Positions 24,242-32,861 of a DNA stretch of 64,000 bases are shown in pieces (position 1 is the first letter of the stretch; the number at the start of each line of letters is the position of its first letter). The position numbers and the translations under genes are program-made. The notes under the pieces are model-generated. The model ran no database searches. It was not told the DNA's origin and was given only the letters and a program-made list of their open reading frames with translations. The stretch comes from Hahella sp. HN01. Lineage in GTDB: Bacteria; Pseudomonadota; Gammaproteobacteria; Pseudomonadales; Oleiphilaceae. The stretch lies in the NCBI RefSeq assembly GCF_018986435.1, contig NZ_JAHMIN010000001.1, positions 384,451 through 448,450 of the forward strand. The letters run 5' to 3'.

Positions 24242-26884
24242 TTACAGTCCAAACTGCTCGAAGTACGCCTTATGGCTCTTGGAGAATTCGTAGTCGTTGA
24301 ACTTGTCCCAGTTAATAGACCAGGTCATCAGCCCTCGCATATTGGGGTAAACGCCTTTGGGTTGGTATGTTCCGCAGTTCTCTTTCTTCATCAAGCAGTC
24401 CAACGCGGTTTGCACGTCTTGCACGGAAGTGAAGCCGCCGCCAGCGTTAACGCTGGATGGGAGGCCAATCGCGATTTGGCTCTGCTTGAGCGCTGGGAAC
24501 ATCATGTTGGAGTCTTTCTGCACCGGGAAGCCCGCCAACAACATATCCGTCATCGCCACGTGGAAGTCCGCCGTGCCCATGGTGTGGTACTGATCGTCCA
24601 GTCCAACGATAGGTCCTGAGTTGTAATCCTGCACATGCAGCAACGTCAGATCGTTACGCATCGCGTAGATCACCGGCAGATACGCGCCACACCGAGGATC
24701 TGCGCCGCCCCACTTACCGCTGCCGTAAAAGCTATAGCCGTTCTGCACGAAGAAGGTCTCCGGCGCCATGGTCAGCACGAAGCCTGCACCATACTTGGCC
24801 TTAAGCTCTTTCAGCGCGGCGATCAAGTTGACGATAACCGGCGTGGTCGGATTACGGAAATCATTGTCGCCGGAGTCCAAATACAACGAGTGTCCTTCGA
24901 AGTCGATGTCCAGACCGTCCAGACCGTATTTATCGATAATCGCCGACACGGAACGCACGAAGGCATCTTTCGCTTCTGAGCTGGTCAATTGCACCTGCCC
25001 GTTGGCGCCGCCGATGGAAATCAGCACTTTTTTGCCCTTGGCCTGCTTGGCGCGAATCGCGGCTTTAAACTCCGCTTCGGATTCCACATTGGCGCACTCG
25101 GATACCGGGCATAAATGGAACTCCACCTCACCAGAGGTTGGGGACGTCGGTTCTGCGAATGACAGGTTAATCACATCCCAGTCATTGGAAACGTCGGCCA
25201 TGCGCACATAGCCTGAGCCATTGGCGAAGCTCGCATGCAGATAACCGATCAGGGCGTGTTTGGGCAACCCGCTGACAGGACCAGGGCCGCCATCGTCTGG
25301 ATTGTCTCCATCTCCATCGCCTGGGTTATCACCATCGCCATCGCCTGGGTTATCGCCATCTCCGTCCCCGGGAGTATCGCCATCTCCGTCGCCGGGATTA
25401 TCCCCGTCGCCGTCTCCAGGATCGTTTCCCCCATCATCGCACTCGCCTTTTTGCTCCCATAAGGTTGGCGTAGAGGCAGGGTTCCAATTGGCGCCCACAT
25501 GCGCCGTGTGCGTCACCAGCGCGGTGTATACGGACCCACTGTACGACACCACATCGCCAGCCTGATACGTCACGCCCTCCCGCCATACTGCGCAGCTGGA
25601 TGGGTCTGTTGGATCAGTCGGGTCGGTCGGACCGCCCGGGTCGGTGGGGTCCGTTGGATCAGTTGGGTCTGTAGGACCGCCAGGGTCCGTCGGGTCGGTG
25701 GGATCGGTCGGCGCGCCGCCGTCATCATCGCAGGCGCCCACTTCTTTCCAGACGCCCCATTGGCCGGACTGAGAAGGCGTCTCGCCCTGAGTCCACCATT
25801 TCGCCTCGTAAATCTTGCCCTCATAACTCACTTTCATGCCCTGGGTGTAAACCGCAGAAGCGCTCCAGACGACCACATCGCAGGCGCCCGGGTCAGTCGG
25901 GTCAGTCGGGTCAGTCGGGTCAGTCGGGTCAGTCGGATCGGTTGGATCGGTTGGATCGGTAGAACCGCTTACCACATCCCATATGGTTTTCATCAAGGAC
26001 GTGTCGTCATGAGTATCCTGGGAAATTTCCCAGAACATGACGCCCCCGGCCTCCGCCAGAGCCAGCTCCGCTTTGGCGCGAATGGTAGGCTGGCCGTTGT
26101 AATCCAGGCCGCCGGCGTCATCGCGTTGTGCTGCGGAAGCGCCGTAGCGGGCGATCACGTCCTTGTAGGCAACCCAGTCTTTATGGGAATAGAAAGGCAC
26201 GCCCAGGACGGCTTTCTCCTGGGGCAGACCTTCATTGAATTTCCAGTGACTTAACGCACTCTGAGCATGCTCATAAGTGGAGTGAGGATAGCCCAGGTCG
26301 TACACCATCAAATTCAGAAAATCGACGCTGCTGATTACGTCAGCGTCTACGCTGCCGGGAAAGTCTGTGGCGGTGACGGCGGCGGTCAGAATTTTGCCTT
26401 TCGCGTGCAGGGCCTCGCCAAGCTCTCGCATCAGCACCTTGAAATTATTCGCTTCCGCGCCCGCTTCGGGGTATTCCCAGTCCAGATCCACACCGTCCAG
26501 ACTGTATTGATCCACCATGCTCATGAGATTCTGAATAAAGGTCGCGCGGGCGCTGCTGTTCGCTGACAGCGCGGCGAAGGCGGAGTCGTCGCCGTCGTTC
26601 CAGCCGCCCACAGCGATCTGCACTTTGACCCCAGCGGCGTGCGCCTGCTGCACCAGGGCGCTCAAACGTTGCGTACCGCCTTCAAGCGGTTGTAATCCGC
26701 CGCTGGCGGTAGGAAGCGCAAAGGAATAATTGATATGAGTGACTTTATCGTAAGGAATGCTGTTCACATCCCCTTGCCAGGTGGGAAAGTACCCCACCAC
26801 CTTAAACTCCGCCAACGCCTGACCGGCCATCAACCCGGTCGTCAGCGCCAGCGAGAGCATACCTGTTCTCTTAAGTGGATTCAT
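24242..26884 (-). CDS. Two-catalytic-domain GH18 chitinase with two chitin-binding modules
   Basis: The 880-residue secreted protein has a signal peptide (about residues 1-25), a GH18 domain (about 26-320) with DxxDxDxE at 130-137 (catalytic Glu137), two ChtBD3/CBM5-12 modules (about 334-385 and 430-482, each with the aromatic WxxG and YxxGDxVxY pattern), and a second GH18 domain (about 540-880) with its own DxxDxDxE at 656-663 (Glu663). The modules are joined by TDP and DGDGDNP repeat linkers. The enzyme would bind and hydrolyse insoluble chitin outside the cell, possibly as a pair of complementary activities on one chain. An intrinsic terminator follows. Both active sites look intact. Confidence 0.93.
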   Translation of the reverse strand: MNPLKRTGMLSLALTTGLMAGQALAEFKVVGYFPTWQGDVNSIPYDKVTHINYSFALPTASGGLQPLEGGTQRLSALVQQAHAAGVKVQIAVGGWNDGDDSAFAALSANSSARATFIQNLMSMVDQYSLDGVDLDWEYPEAGAEANNFKVLMRELGEALHAKGKILTAAVTATDFPGSVDADVISSVDFLNLMVYDLGYPHSTYEHAQSALSHWKFNEGLPQEKAVLGVPFYSHKDWVAYKDVIARYGASAAQRDDAGGLDYNGQPTIRAKAELALAEAGGVMFWEISQDTHDDTSLMKTIWDVVSGSTDPTDPTDPTDPTDPTDPTDPTDPGACDVVVWSASAVYTQGMKVSYEGKIYEAKWWTQGETPSQSGQWGVWKEVGACDDDGGAPTDPTDPTDPGGPTDPTDPTDPTDPGGPTDPTDPTDPSSCAVWREGVTYQAGDVVSYSGSVYTALVTHTAHVGANWNPASTPTLWEQKGECDDGGNDPGDGDGDNPGDGDGDTPGDGDGDNPGDGDGDNPGDGDGDNPDDGGPGPVSGLPKHALIGYLHASFANGSGYVRMADVSNDWDVINLSFAEPTSPTSGEVEFHLCPVSECANVESEAEFKAAIRAKQAKGKKVLISIGGANGQVQLTSSEAKDAFVRSVSAIIDKYGLDGLDIDFEGHSLYLDSGDNDFRNPTTPVIVNLIAALKELKAKYGAGFVLTMAPETFFVQNGYSFYGSGKWGGADPRCGAYLPVIYAMRNDLTLLHVQDYNSGPIVGLDDQYHTMGTADFHVAMTDMLLAGFPVQKDSNMMFPALKQSQIAIGLPSSVNAGGGFTSVQDVQTALDCLMKKENCGTYQPKGVYPNMRGLMTWSINWDKFNDYEFSKSHKAYFEQFGL
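25290..25430. repeat. Repeats encoding the DGDGDNPG linker
   Basis: A run of 24-base-period imperfect repeats encodes several copies of GDGDGDNP or GDGDGDTP between the second chitin-binding module and the second catalytic domain. Strong sequence identity between copies suggests that copy number can change by slippage or recombination. Confidence 0.75.
25600..25715. repeat. Nine-base repeats encoding the first TDP linker cluster
   Basis: Nine-base units encode TDP triplets interrupted by GGPTDP, between the two chitin-binding modules. The units vary in third codon positions, so they are older than the near-identical cluster at 25889. Confidence 0.7.
25889..25962. repeat. Near-identical nine-base repeats in the TDP linker
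   Basis: At least eight tandem units of nine bases (form GGGTCAGTC) encode TDPTDPT and so on between the first catalytic domain and the first chitin-binding module. Several adjacent units are identical, which suggests recent copy-number change. The unit is a multiple of three, so changes alter linker length without a frameshift. Confidence 0.8.
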
Positions 26885-27131
26885 CGCATCACCCTTCCAT
26901 TGTCTATTTTCGCCTTATTGGTACTTCAATGGTTATACAATAGCCAGCCAATTGGTATCATCCGGAGATATGATTTTTTCTATGCTATTTGGGTGATGGC
27001 TTATATGCGTCTTTCAAGCCGCGAGGCGCGCCGCAGAGCCATTGGGTATGAACTACACTTGTTTGATATTTTTCGCGTATATATTAATTAGGCAGACAGT
27101 CATAACGTAAAGGAATTCCGGCGACGCCTGC

Positions 27132-29684
27132 ATGCGCAAAACTTCCAACCGAATACTCTCCGCGCTGTTGCTGATCACAATCGTCGCGCTGGCGGCCACG
27201 CTGTTCCAGCACTGGCAGTTGCATTTCGTCAGCGATATGTCGAGAAAAATCATCGATCAGGACCGCCTTCTGTTCAAGCATCTCGATCAGGTGGGACTGG
27301 GTTTTGCGCGCATTTACGCCATGCTGGAGCGCATTCCCATGGAGGCGGATCAGGACGCCCGCGATGCGGCGCAACAACAGTTTCTGGAAAGCTATCGCGC
27401 TCTGTCCGAACTGATAAACCGCTCCCCTTCCCAGACCATTATGGAAAACACGTCTGCAATTGAAGATGAGCTGAAGGGTCATTTACAAGAAATCTCTCTG
27501 CTTGGCGAACAAATGTTTCAGGCTATGGAAACATCGACGCCGGGAGCCGCCATGGCCATCCTGCACGAAAAAATATCCCCTCTGCGCGATGAAGCGGTTA
27601 ATTTGCTGTACCGGCAACAAGAGATTTCCGATCAGTACGTGCACCGCTCCTCTCTCAATATTGAGGAAAGACTGCATTTTATCGAAGGCATCACCTTCAT
27701 TAGCGTCGCCATCTTGCTCGTCACCTGTCTGGGCGCTGGTTTCCGCCTGACTCACACCATTATTCGTCCTTTCAGACGGGTCACCCGTCATCTGCGCGCC
27801 ATGCAGGATCAGCCGCAATTCATAAACCTGCCGGAAAAGGATCGCGATGACGACCTTGGCCTGTTCATACGCACGCTGCATAACCTGCTGCAGCGCCTGC
27901 AGCAGGCCAACCAATTGTTGGCTGGCGCAAAGAATGTGGCGGAAAGCGAAGCGGAGAATCGACGCGAGGCGGAGCGACAGACGCGAGTACAGAAAGACAT
28001 GCTGGCCAGCATTATCGACCACATCCCTGTCGCCGTATTCGCCAAGGACGTAAAAAACAACTACCGCTTTTTGATATGGAACAGTCAGGCGGAAAAGCTG
28101 TTCGAAGCGAACCGCGCCGATATTATCGGCAAGACTGACTACGACATTTTCCCCAACAAGGAAGAGGTGGATTTTTTCCGCAGCATCGACGAACAGGTCA
28201 TGCAGTCCGGCGAAGTAGCGAATGTGGAGGTGGAACCGATTACAACCTCTCGCGGCACCTGGCTGGCGCATACCACCAAGGTGCCCATCTTCGATGACAA
28301 GGGCGAGCCGGAAACGCTCCTTGGCATACTGGAAGACATCACTGAAAAGAAGCGCGCAGACGAACAGTTGCGAGAATATGCGCAACAGCTGGAGCGACAA
28401 ACCCGTGAGCTGACCACCGCGAAGGAAAAAGCGGAGCGCGCCAACCGGGTGAAGTCACAGTTTCTGGCCAACATGTCCCACGAGCTGCGCACCCCGGTCC
28501 ACGCCATTCTGGGCTTCACCAGCCTGTGCCTGAAGCGGGTGAAAAATTCGGATGAGCTGGTTTACGAACATCTCAGCGAAGTCAAAACCAGCGCCGAGGG
28601 TCTGCTGGAATTGCTGAATAACCTGCTGGATCTCGCCAAGCTGGAATCCGGTCGCATGACTTACACGTTCAACCTGGTGGATATCCTCGCTATACGGGAC
28701 AAACTTCTGAAGGAGCTGCGGCCGCTATGGGGCAAAAAGGAACTGCAGATTCATACTGAAGACTTAATGGACTCCCCCTTTGTCGTGTGCGACGGCCCCA
28801 AAATGACTCAGGTCTTGCGCAACCTGCTCAGCAATGCGATCAAGTTCTCTCCGCAACAAGGCCACATCAGGCTGCGCATCGCCCATCGCACGCCAGACAT
28901 GTATGAGTTGCTCGCTCTGCACGGATTGACGCTGGAGCGATTGAACGAGAAGACCGCGCTGCTTTTACAGCAACCAGACAAGCTTATAGAGCTCTTCACC
29001 TCCCCCGCCCCCTGCCCGAGCGAGTCCAACGCCTCCGCGGAGTTCCCCTACTGGCCCTTTCAGGAAGAGAACTGCCTGACCGAAACCCTGAGAAGGTTGA
29101 ACAGAGAATTGCCCTGGGATGAAAGCCACTCCGCTATCTATCTGATTCAGGAAGGCGACGTCATCGCTCCCACTCATCTGGAAGGAGCCCGCCCGCCTCC
29201 CGACGCCGCCCAAACCATCGCTTACGCCAGCAACTGGCGCCGCGTCGGCGGACTCAGCGAACGCAAGGCGGAGAAGCTGGCGAAGCTGGCGCAAGAGGCC
29301 GGGGACCTGAAGCATCCATGCTGGAGACTGGCGGATGTGGGCGAACTGCAGAGGAAAATTGTGGGATTGGCGCCGCTTCCTCATGGATCGCAAAACAACA
29401 TATTGCTGCTAGAGTTATCCTTAATGGATACGGATGAGCCCGTGTTCGCCTTCAGCGTTTCCGACCAAGGCGACGGCATTCCAGACGCGGAGCTGGAAAG
29501 CATCTTCGACAAATTCGTCCAGAGCAGCAGTACAGACACCGGCGCAGGCGGAACCGGGCTCGGTCTGGCGATATGCCGCGAAATCATCAAAGCTCATCGC
29601 GGGGTCATATACGCCCGCAACCATGAACAGGGCGGCGCCGACTTCATTGCGCTGATTCCGGAAGCGGAGCCCTCGCCCACCTGA
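27132..29684 (+). CDS. PAS-containing sensor histidine kinase with a long insert in the ATPase domain
   Basis: The 850-residue protein has membrane helices near residues 12-30 and 192-212 bounding a periplasmic sensor of about 160 residues, a HAMP-like stretch (about 213-265), a PAS domain (about 295-405, IIDHIPVAVFAKDVKNN onward) and a HisKA domain with FLANMSHELRTP (phospho-acceptor His450). The ATPase domain begins with the N box NLLSNAIKF (Asn568) and resumes with the G1 box SDQGDGIP (Asp778) and GTGLGLAI. The 210 residues between those boxes are far more than the usual 35-45, so an extra segment of about 170 residues is inserted. The next gene, 23 bases on, encodes a receiver protein, its probable partner. 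Confidence 0.9.
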   Translation: MRKTSNRILSALLLITIVALAATLFQHWQLHFVSDMSRKIIDQDRLLFKHLDQVGLGFARIYAMLERIPMEADQDARDAAQQQFLESYRALSELINRSPSQTIMENTSAIEDELKGHLQEISLLGEQMFQAMETSTPGAAMAILHEKISPLRDEAVNLLYRQQEISDQYVHRSSLNIEERLHFIEGITFISVAILLVTCLGAGFRLTHTIIRPFRRVTRHLRAMQDQPQFINLPEKDRDDDLGLFIRTLHNLLQRLQQANQLLAGAKNVAESEAENRREAERQTRVQKDMLASIIDHIPVAVFAKDVKNNYRFLIWNSQAEKLFEANRADIIGKTDYDIFPNKEEVDFFRSIDEQVMQSGEVANVEVEPITTSRGTWLAHTTKVPIFDDKGEPETLLGILEDITEKKRADEQLREYAQQLERQTRELTTAKEKAERANRVKSQFLANMSHELRTPVHAILGFTSLCLKRVKNSDELVYEHLSEVKTSAEGLLELLNNLLDLAKLESGRMTYTFNLVDILAIRDKLLKELRPLWGKKELQIHTEDLMDSPFVVCDGPKMTQVLRNLLSNAIKFSPQQGHIRLRIAHRTPDMYELLALHGLTLERLNEKTALLLQQPDKLIELFTSPAPCPSESNASAEFPYWPFQEENCLTETLRRLNRELPWDESHSAIYLIQEGDVIAPTHLEGARPPPDAAQTIAYASNWRRVGGLSERKAEKLAKLAQEAGDLKHPCWRLADVGELQRKIVGLAPLPHGSQNNILLLELSLMDTDEPVFAFSVSDQGDGIPDAELESIFDKFVQSSSTDTGAGGTGLGLAICREIIKAHRGVIYARNHEQGGADFIALIPEAEPSPT

Positions 29685-29707
29685 CAGCAAGGACAAGAGC
29701 GCTCAGC

Positions 29708-30595
29708 ATGCATGAACAAATACTTGCGATAGACGACGATGAACGCAACTTACGCCTGATCCGCGCCTATCTGGCCGATACCGGCTACGAGCTTATCACC
29801 GCCGCGGACGGCGCCGAAGGCTGGTCGACCCTGGAGCGGCATCTTTTCAAAGTGGACCTGATCCTGCTTGACCGCATGATGCCGAAAATGGACGGCATCG
29901 CCTTTCTGCAGCAACTCAAAGAACACCCCAGAGCAAAAGAGATCCCGGTAATCATGCAGACCGCAGCGGCGGAGTCGGGACAAATCCGCGAGGGCATCGA
30001 CGCCGGCGCCTACTACTACCTCACCAAGCCTTATGAAGAAGAAGTGCTGATTTCCATCATCAAGGCCGCGCTGGAATTCGGCAAAGAGTCCCACAAGCTC
30101 ATGACCGAGCTAGGGAAAAATGAGTCTCTGCGACATATGGCGCGCCAACTGACATTGAGTTTCGCCACCGTGGAGGAAGCCGAGCAGGCGTCGATTCTGC
30201 TGGCGGACCTGTTTCCCTTTCCTCCCAAGGTCGTCACCGGTCTGGCGGAGCTGCTGGTGAACGCGGTGGAGCATGGCAACCTGGGCATCACCTATGACGA
30301 AAAAACCGACCTCAACCTGCGCGGAGAATGGATGAACGAGGTGCAACGGCGCCAGAAACTTCCAGAAAACCAAAACAAACGCGTGCAGGTGGAGTTCACT
30401 AGAACCGACGACGCCATCACCGTCGCCATCACCGATCAAGGGCCGGGGTTCAACTGGCGCGAGTACCTGCAGATCAGCGTGGAGCGGGCCACGGATAACC
30501 ATGGCAGAGGCATCGCTATGGCCAATCTGCTCAGCTTTGACGACCTGACCTATGAGGGAGACGGCAATCGGGTTATTTGCAAAGTGCTCGTTTAA
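29708..30595 (+). CDS. Response regulator with C-terminal RsbW-type ATPase domain
   Basis: The 295-residue protein has an N-terminal receiver domain: acidic pair in LAIDDDERN (Asp9-11), phospho-acceptor Asp55 in LILLDRMMP, Thr85 and Lys107 in YYYLTKP. The C-terminal half is a HATPase_c domain of the anti-sigma/RsbW type (ELLVNAVEHGN, then ITDQGPGFNW, and GRGIAMANLL), here without a kinase histidine domain. It has no DNA-binding domain. It lies 23 bases after the sensor kinase gene and is surely its partner. Output could be phosphorylation-controlled sequestering or kinase activity towards an anti-anti-sigma protein; no such gene is nearby. Confidence 0.9.
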   Translation: MHEQILAIDDDERNLRLIRAYLADTGYELITAADGAEGWSTLERHLFKVDLILLDRMMPKMDGIAFLQQLKEHPRAKEIPVIMQTAAAESGQIREGIDAGAYYYLTKPYEEEVLISIIKAALEFGKESHKLMTELGKNESLRHMARQLTLSFATVEEAEQASILLADLFPFPPKVVTGLAELLVNAVEHGNLGITYDEKTDLNLRGEWMNEVQRRQKLPENQNKRVQVEFTRTDDAITVAITDQGPGFNWREYLQISVERATDNHGRGIAMANLLSFDDLTYEGDGNRVICKVLV

Positions 30596-30687
30596 AAACC
30601 GCCTATATAGGCCCAAAAACCTTAAGGTGATCATTAGAGAGAAAAAACATCCGCGTCTCCGTGAATAATACCATTCACATAAACGCA

Positions 30688-30706
30688 AATAAGAATCATT
30701 ATTGAC
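30688..30706. promoter_or_regulatory. Secondary weak Fur-like site
   Basis: AATAAGAATCATTATTGAC matches the 19-base Fur consensus form at 13 positions. It lies 18 bases upstream of the perfect Fur palindrome, and overlaps a TTGACA hexamer at 30702-30707 that could be the -35 of the hemin operon promoter. Confidence 0.5.
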
Positions 30707-30723
30707 AGAGATTCATTTTTATT

Positions 30724-30744
30724 AAATGATAATCATTATCATTT
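30724..30744. promoter_or_regulatory. Perfect Fur box upstream of the hemin operon
   Basis: AAATGATAAT, one C, then ATTATCATTT form an exact 21-base palindrome that contains the ATGATAATCATTATCAT core of the Fur box. It lies 21 bases before the receptor start codon and probably covers the -10 region, so iron-loaded Fur would block transcription of the whole hmu operon. Confidence 0.9.
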
Positions 30745-30765
30745 AACTGTCGATAGTGGTTGTTC

Positions 30766-32772
30766 GTGTCGCATACATCTCACCCTTTTCTACTTGTCAC
30801 ACTCACCGTTCCTCTCACTCTCGCGCTGCCGCAGCAGGCGCTGGGGGATTCGACTGCGCCGGAAACAGTGCTCAATACCGTCGTCGTCACCGGCACCCGC
30901 AGCGAAAAACTGCTGATGGAGACGCCGGTGCGCACCGAGGTGGTGACGCGGGAGGAAATCGAGCGCAAACACGCGCGGGACGTCAAGGAAGCGCTTGAAG
31001 ACGTTCCGGGTCTGCTGCTGAAAAGAATCCACGGCAAGAGCGGCTATGAAGTCTGGCTGCAGGGATTGGACAGCAACCGCGTCAAAGTGCTGATTGACGG
31101 CGAACCGGTCGCCGCCAGCACCGGCTCCAGCGTCGACGTCACCCAGATCGGCAGTCTCAATATCGAACGCATAGAGGTCGTCAAAGGCGCTACGTCCGCG
31201 CTCTATGGCAGCGCCGCCATGGGCGGAGTCATCAACATCATCACCCGGGATATCGAGCCGGGCCTGCACTACGAAGCGCTGGCGGAAGCCGCCAGTTTCG
31301 GCAAAGACAACATCGGCGGCAAGACGGCGGATATCGGCGCGCGCCGCGCCTCCGCGAGATTAACCGGCCGCGACGGCGCCTGGTATGGCGCGCTCAGCAT
31401 GGACTATCGCGACAGCGACGGCTTCGACGCCACGCCGGAAAACTGGACCACGCAAGGCGCAGAAGGCGAACGCGGCGACTGGTCGGCCCGCCTGGGATGG
31501 AAACCCGATCAGAACCAGTCCTATGAGCTGCTGGGCGGTTACTATCGTGAAGACCTCAATAACCGCATCTCCGCTGACGCCGCCGGTAAGGAAATCCGTA
31601 AGGTCAAAGAGGAGGAAGCGGAGCGCACCCGACTGGGCGCGTCCGCCGCCTGGCGCACCGCGGTGGGAGATTTCCAGGCCCGACTGCTGCAGGAGCAATT
31701 CGACGACGTCACTTATCAGGACGCCATCGCCACCGCCGTTAAGGAAGACCGTCGCAGCGCCAGCATGGAGACTCGCAGGGCGACCCTGGACTGGACTTAC
31801 GCCTTGACTGACGACCATCTGCTTTCCGCTGGCCTGGAAGGGTTCGAAGAGACGCTTGAACAGCGTCACGACGACGCCATCGAGGTACCCGCCGGCACGG
31901 ACCGCCACAGCATCGAGGTCTATCTTCAGGACGACTATTTCGTTAATGATCGCCTGGAAATCACCCCCGGCATACGCTTGCAGCGGGACAGCGATTTCGG
32001 CTCTTACGCCGCGCCCAAAATCAATGCGCGCTATGAGCTCATGCACGAAGACAGCCTGACCCTGTTTCTGCGCGGCGGCGTGGGCCGTGGATATCGCGTG
32101 CCCAACCTGAAAGAACGTTATTACGTGTTCGATCACAGCCACCTGGGTTACATGGTGCTGGGCAATCCGGACCTGCAGCCGGAAAAATCCATCAGTTACC
32201 AGTTAGGCGTCGGCGCTTACGGCGACCAGGGCGCCTACGTGGACCTTAATCTGTTCTACAACGACATCACCGATCTGATCGAAACCGCTTTCGATCCAGG
32301 AGCCACAGCGGATCGCGGCGACGGCGTCGCCATTCACCGCTACACCAACATCGCCGAAGCCAGCACCCGGGGCGCGGAAATCAGCGCCGCCTACCCGCTG
32401 TCATCACAATGGAACATTCACGGCGGCTATACCTGGATGGACAGCGAAGACAAACGCACCGGCCTGGAGCTGCCGAAACGCCCGCGCCATCAGGTAAAAC
32501 TGGGCGCGGATTACACCCTGTCTTCCTGGGGAACGCAGCTGTCTCTGGACGGCGTATTTCAATCCAGTGAGTTCATCGACATCGCCGGCTCCATGGAGTC
32601 GCCGTCCTGGAGCACGTTCGATTTCAAAGTAAATCAACCTCTGCCCTGGGGCGTCACTCTGTTCGGCGGCATCGACAATCTGACGGATACGCAGCGGGAT
32701 TTCAGTGACGCCAGCGATTTCCGCCCGGACGAAGGACGATTTTTCTACCTGGGCGTGCGCATCAAAGGCTGA
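30766..32772 (+). CDS. hmuR: TonB-dependent hemin/hemoprotein receptor
   Basis: The protein of about 668 residues has a signal peptide, a TonB plug domain (TEVVTREEIERKHARDVKEALEDVPGLLLKRI; SALYGSAAMGGVINIITR) and a 22-strand barrel with DFRPDEGRFFYLGVRIKG at its end. The TonB box region (NTVVVTGTRSEK) is intact. It begins with GTG at 30766 or TTG two codons earlier; neither has a strong ribosome site. The place at the head of a Fur-box operon with an HmuY protein and hmuSTUV points to heme or hemoprotein import. The name hmuR is by context. Confidence 0.88.
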   Translation: MSHTSHPFLLVTLTVPLTLALPQQALGDSTAPETVLNTVVVTGTRSEKLLMETPVRTEVVTREEIERKHARDVKEALEDVPGLLLKRIHGKSGYEVWLQGLDSNRVKVLIDGEPVAASTGSSVDVTQIGSLNIERIEVVKGATSALYGSAAMGGVINIITRDIEPGLHYEALAEAASFGKDNIGGKTADIGARRASARLTGRDGAWYGALSMDYRDSDGFDATPENWTTQGAEGERGDWSARLGWKPDQNQSYELLGGYYREDLNNRISADAAGKEIRKVKEEEAERTRLGASAAWRTAVGDFQARLLQEQFDDVTYQDAIATAVKEDRRSASMETRRATLDWTYALTDDHLLSAGLEGFEETLEQRHDDAIEVPAGTDRHSIEVYLQDDYFVNDRLEITPGIRLQRDSDFGSYAAPKINARYELMHEDSLTLFLRGGVGRGYRVPNLKERYYVFDHSHLGYMVLGNPDLQPEKSISYQLGVGAYGDQGAYVDLNLFYNDITDLIETAFDPGATADRGDGVAIHRYTNIAEASTRGAEISAAYPLSSQWNIHGGYTWMDSEDKRTGLELPKRPRHQVKLGADYTLSSWGTQLSLDGVFQSSEFIDIAGSMESPSWSTFDFKVNQPLPWGVTLFGGIDNLTDTQRDFSDASDFRPDEGRFFYLGVRIKG

Positions 32773-32861
32773 CGCCAGCGCCCGGACATCACTCAGCACT
32801 ATCACGCAGCACTATGGCAATAACCCACTCACACACCCAAAAAACACATAAAGGCAACGCT

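Noticed and set aside
25290-25962. Possible CRISPR-like array at the TDP and DGDGDNP repeats
   Set aside because: Repeats are contiguous without unique spacers and they encode the chitinase linkers in frame.
25499-26254. Plus-strand frame inside the chitinase linkers
   Set aside because: It reads the repeat DNA antisense and shows only low-complexity Arg/Val/Gly repeats.
31360-32142. Minus-strand frame inside the hemin receptor
   Set aside because: Antisense shadow frame of a recognised gene with no motif.
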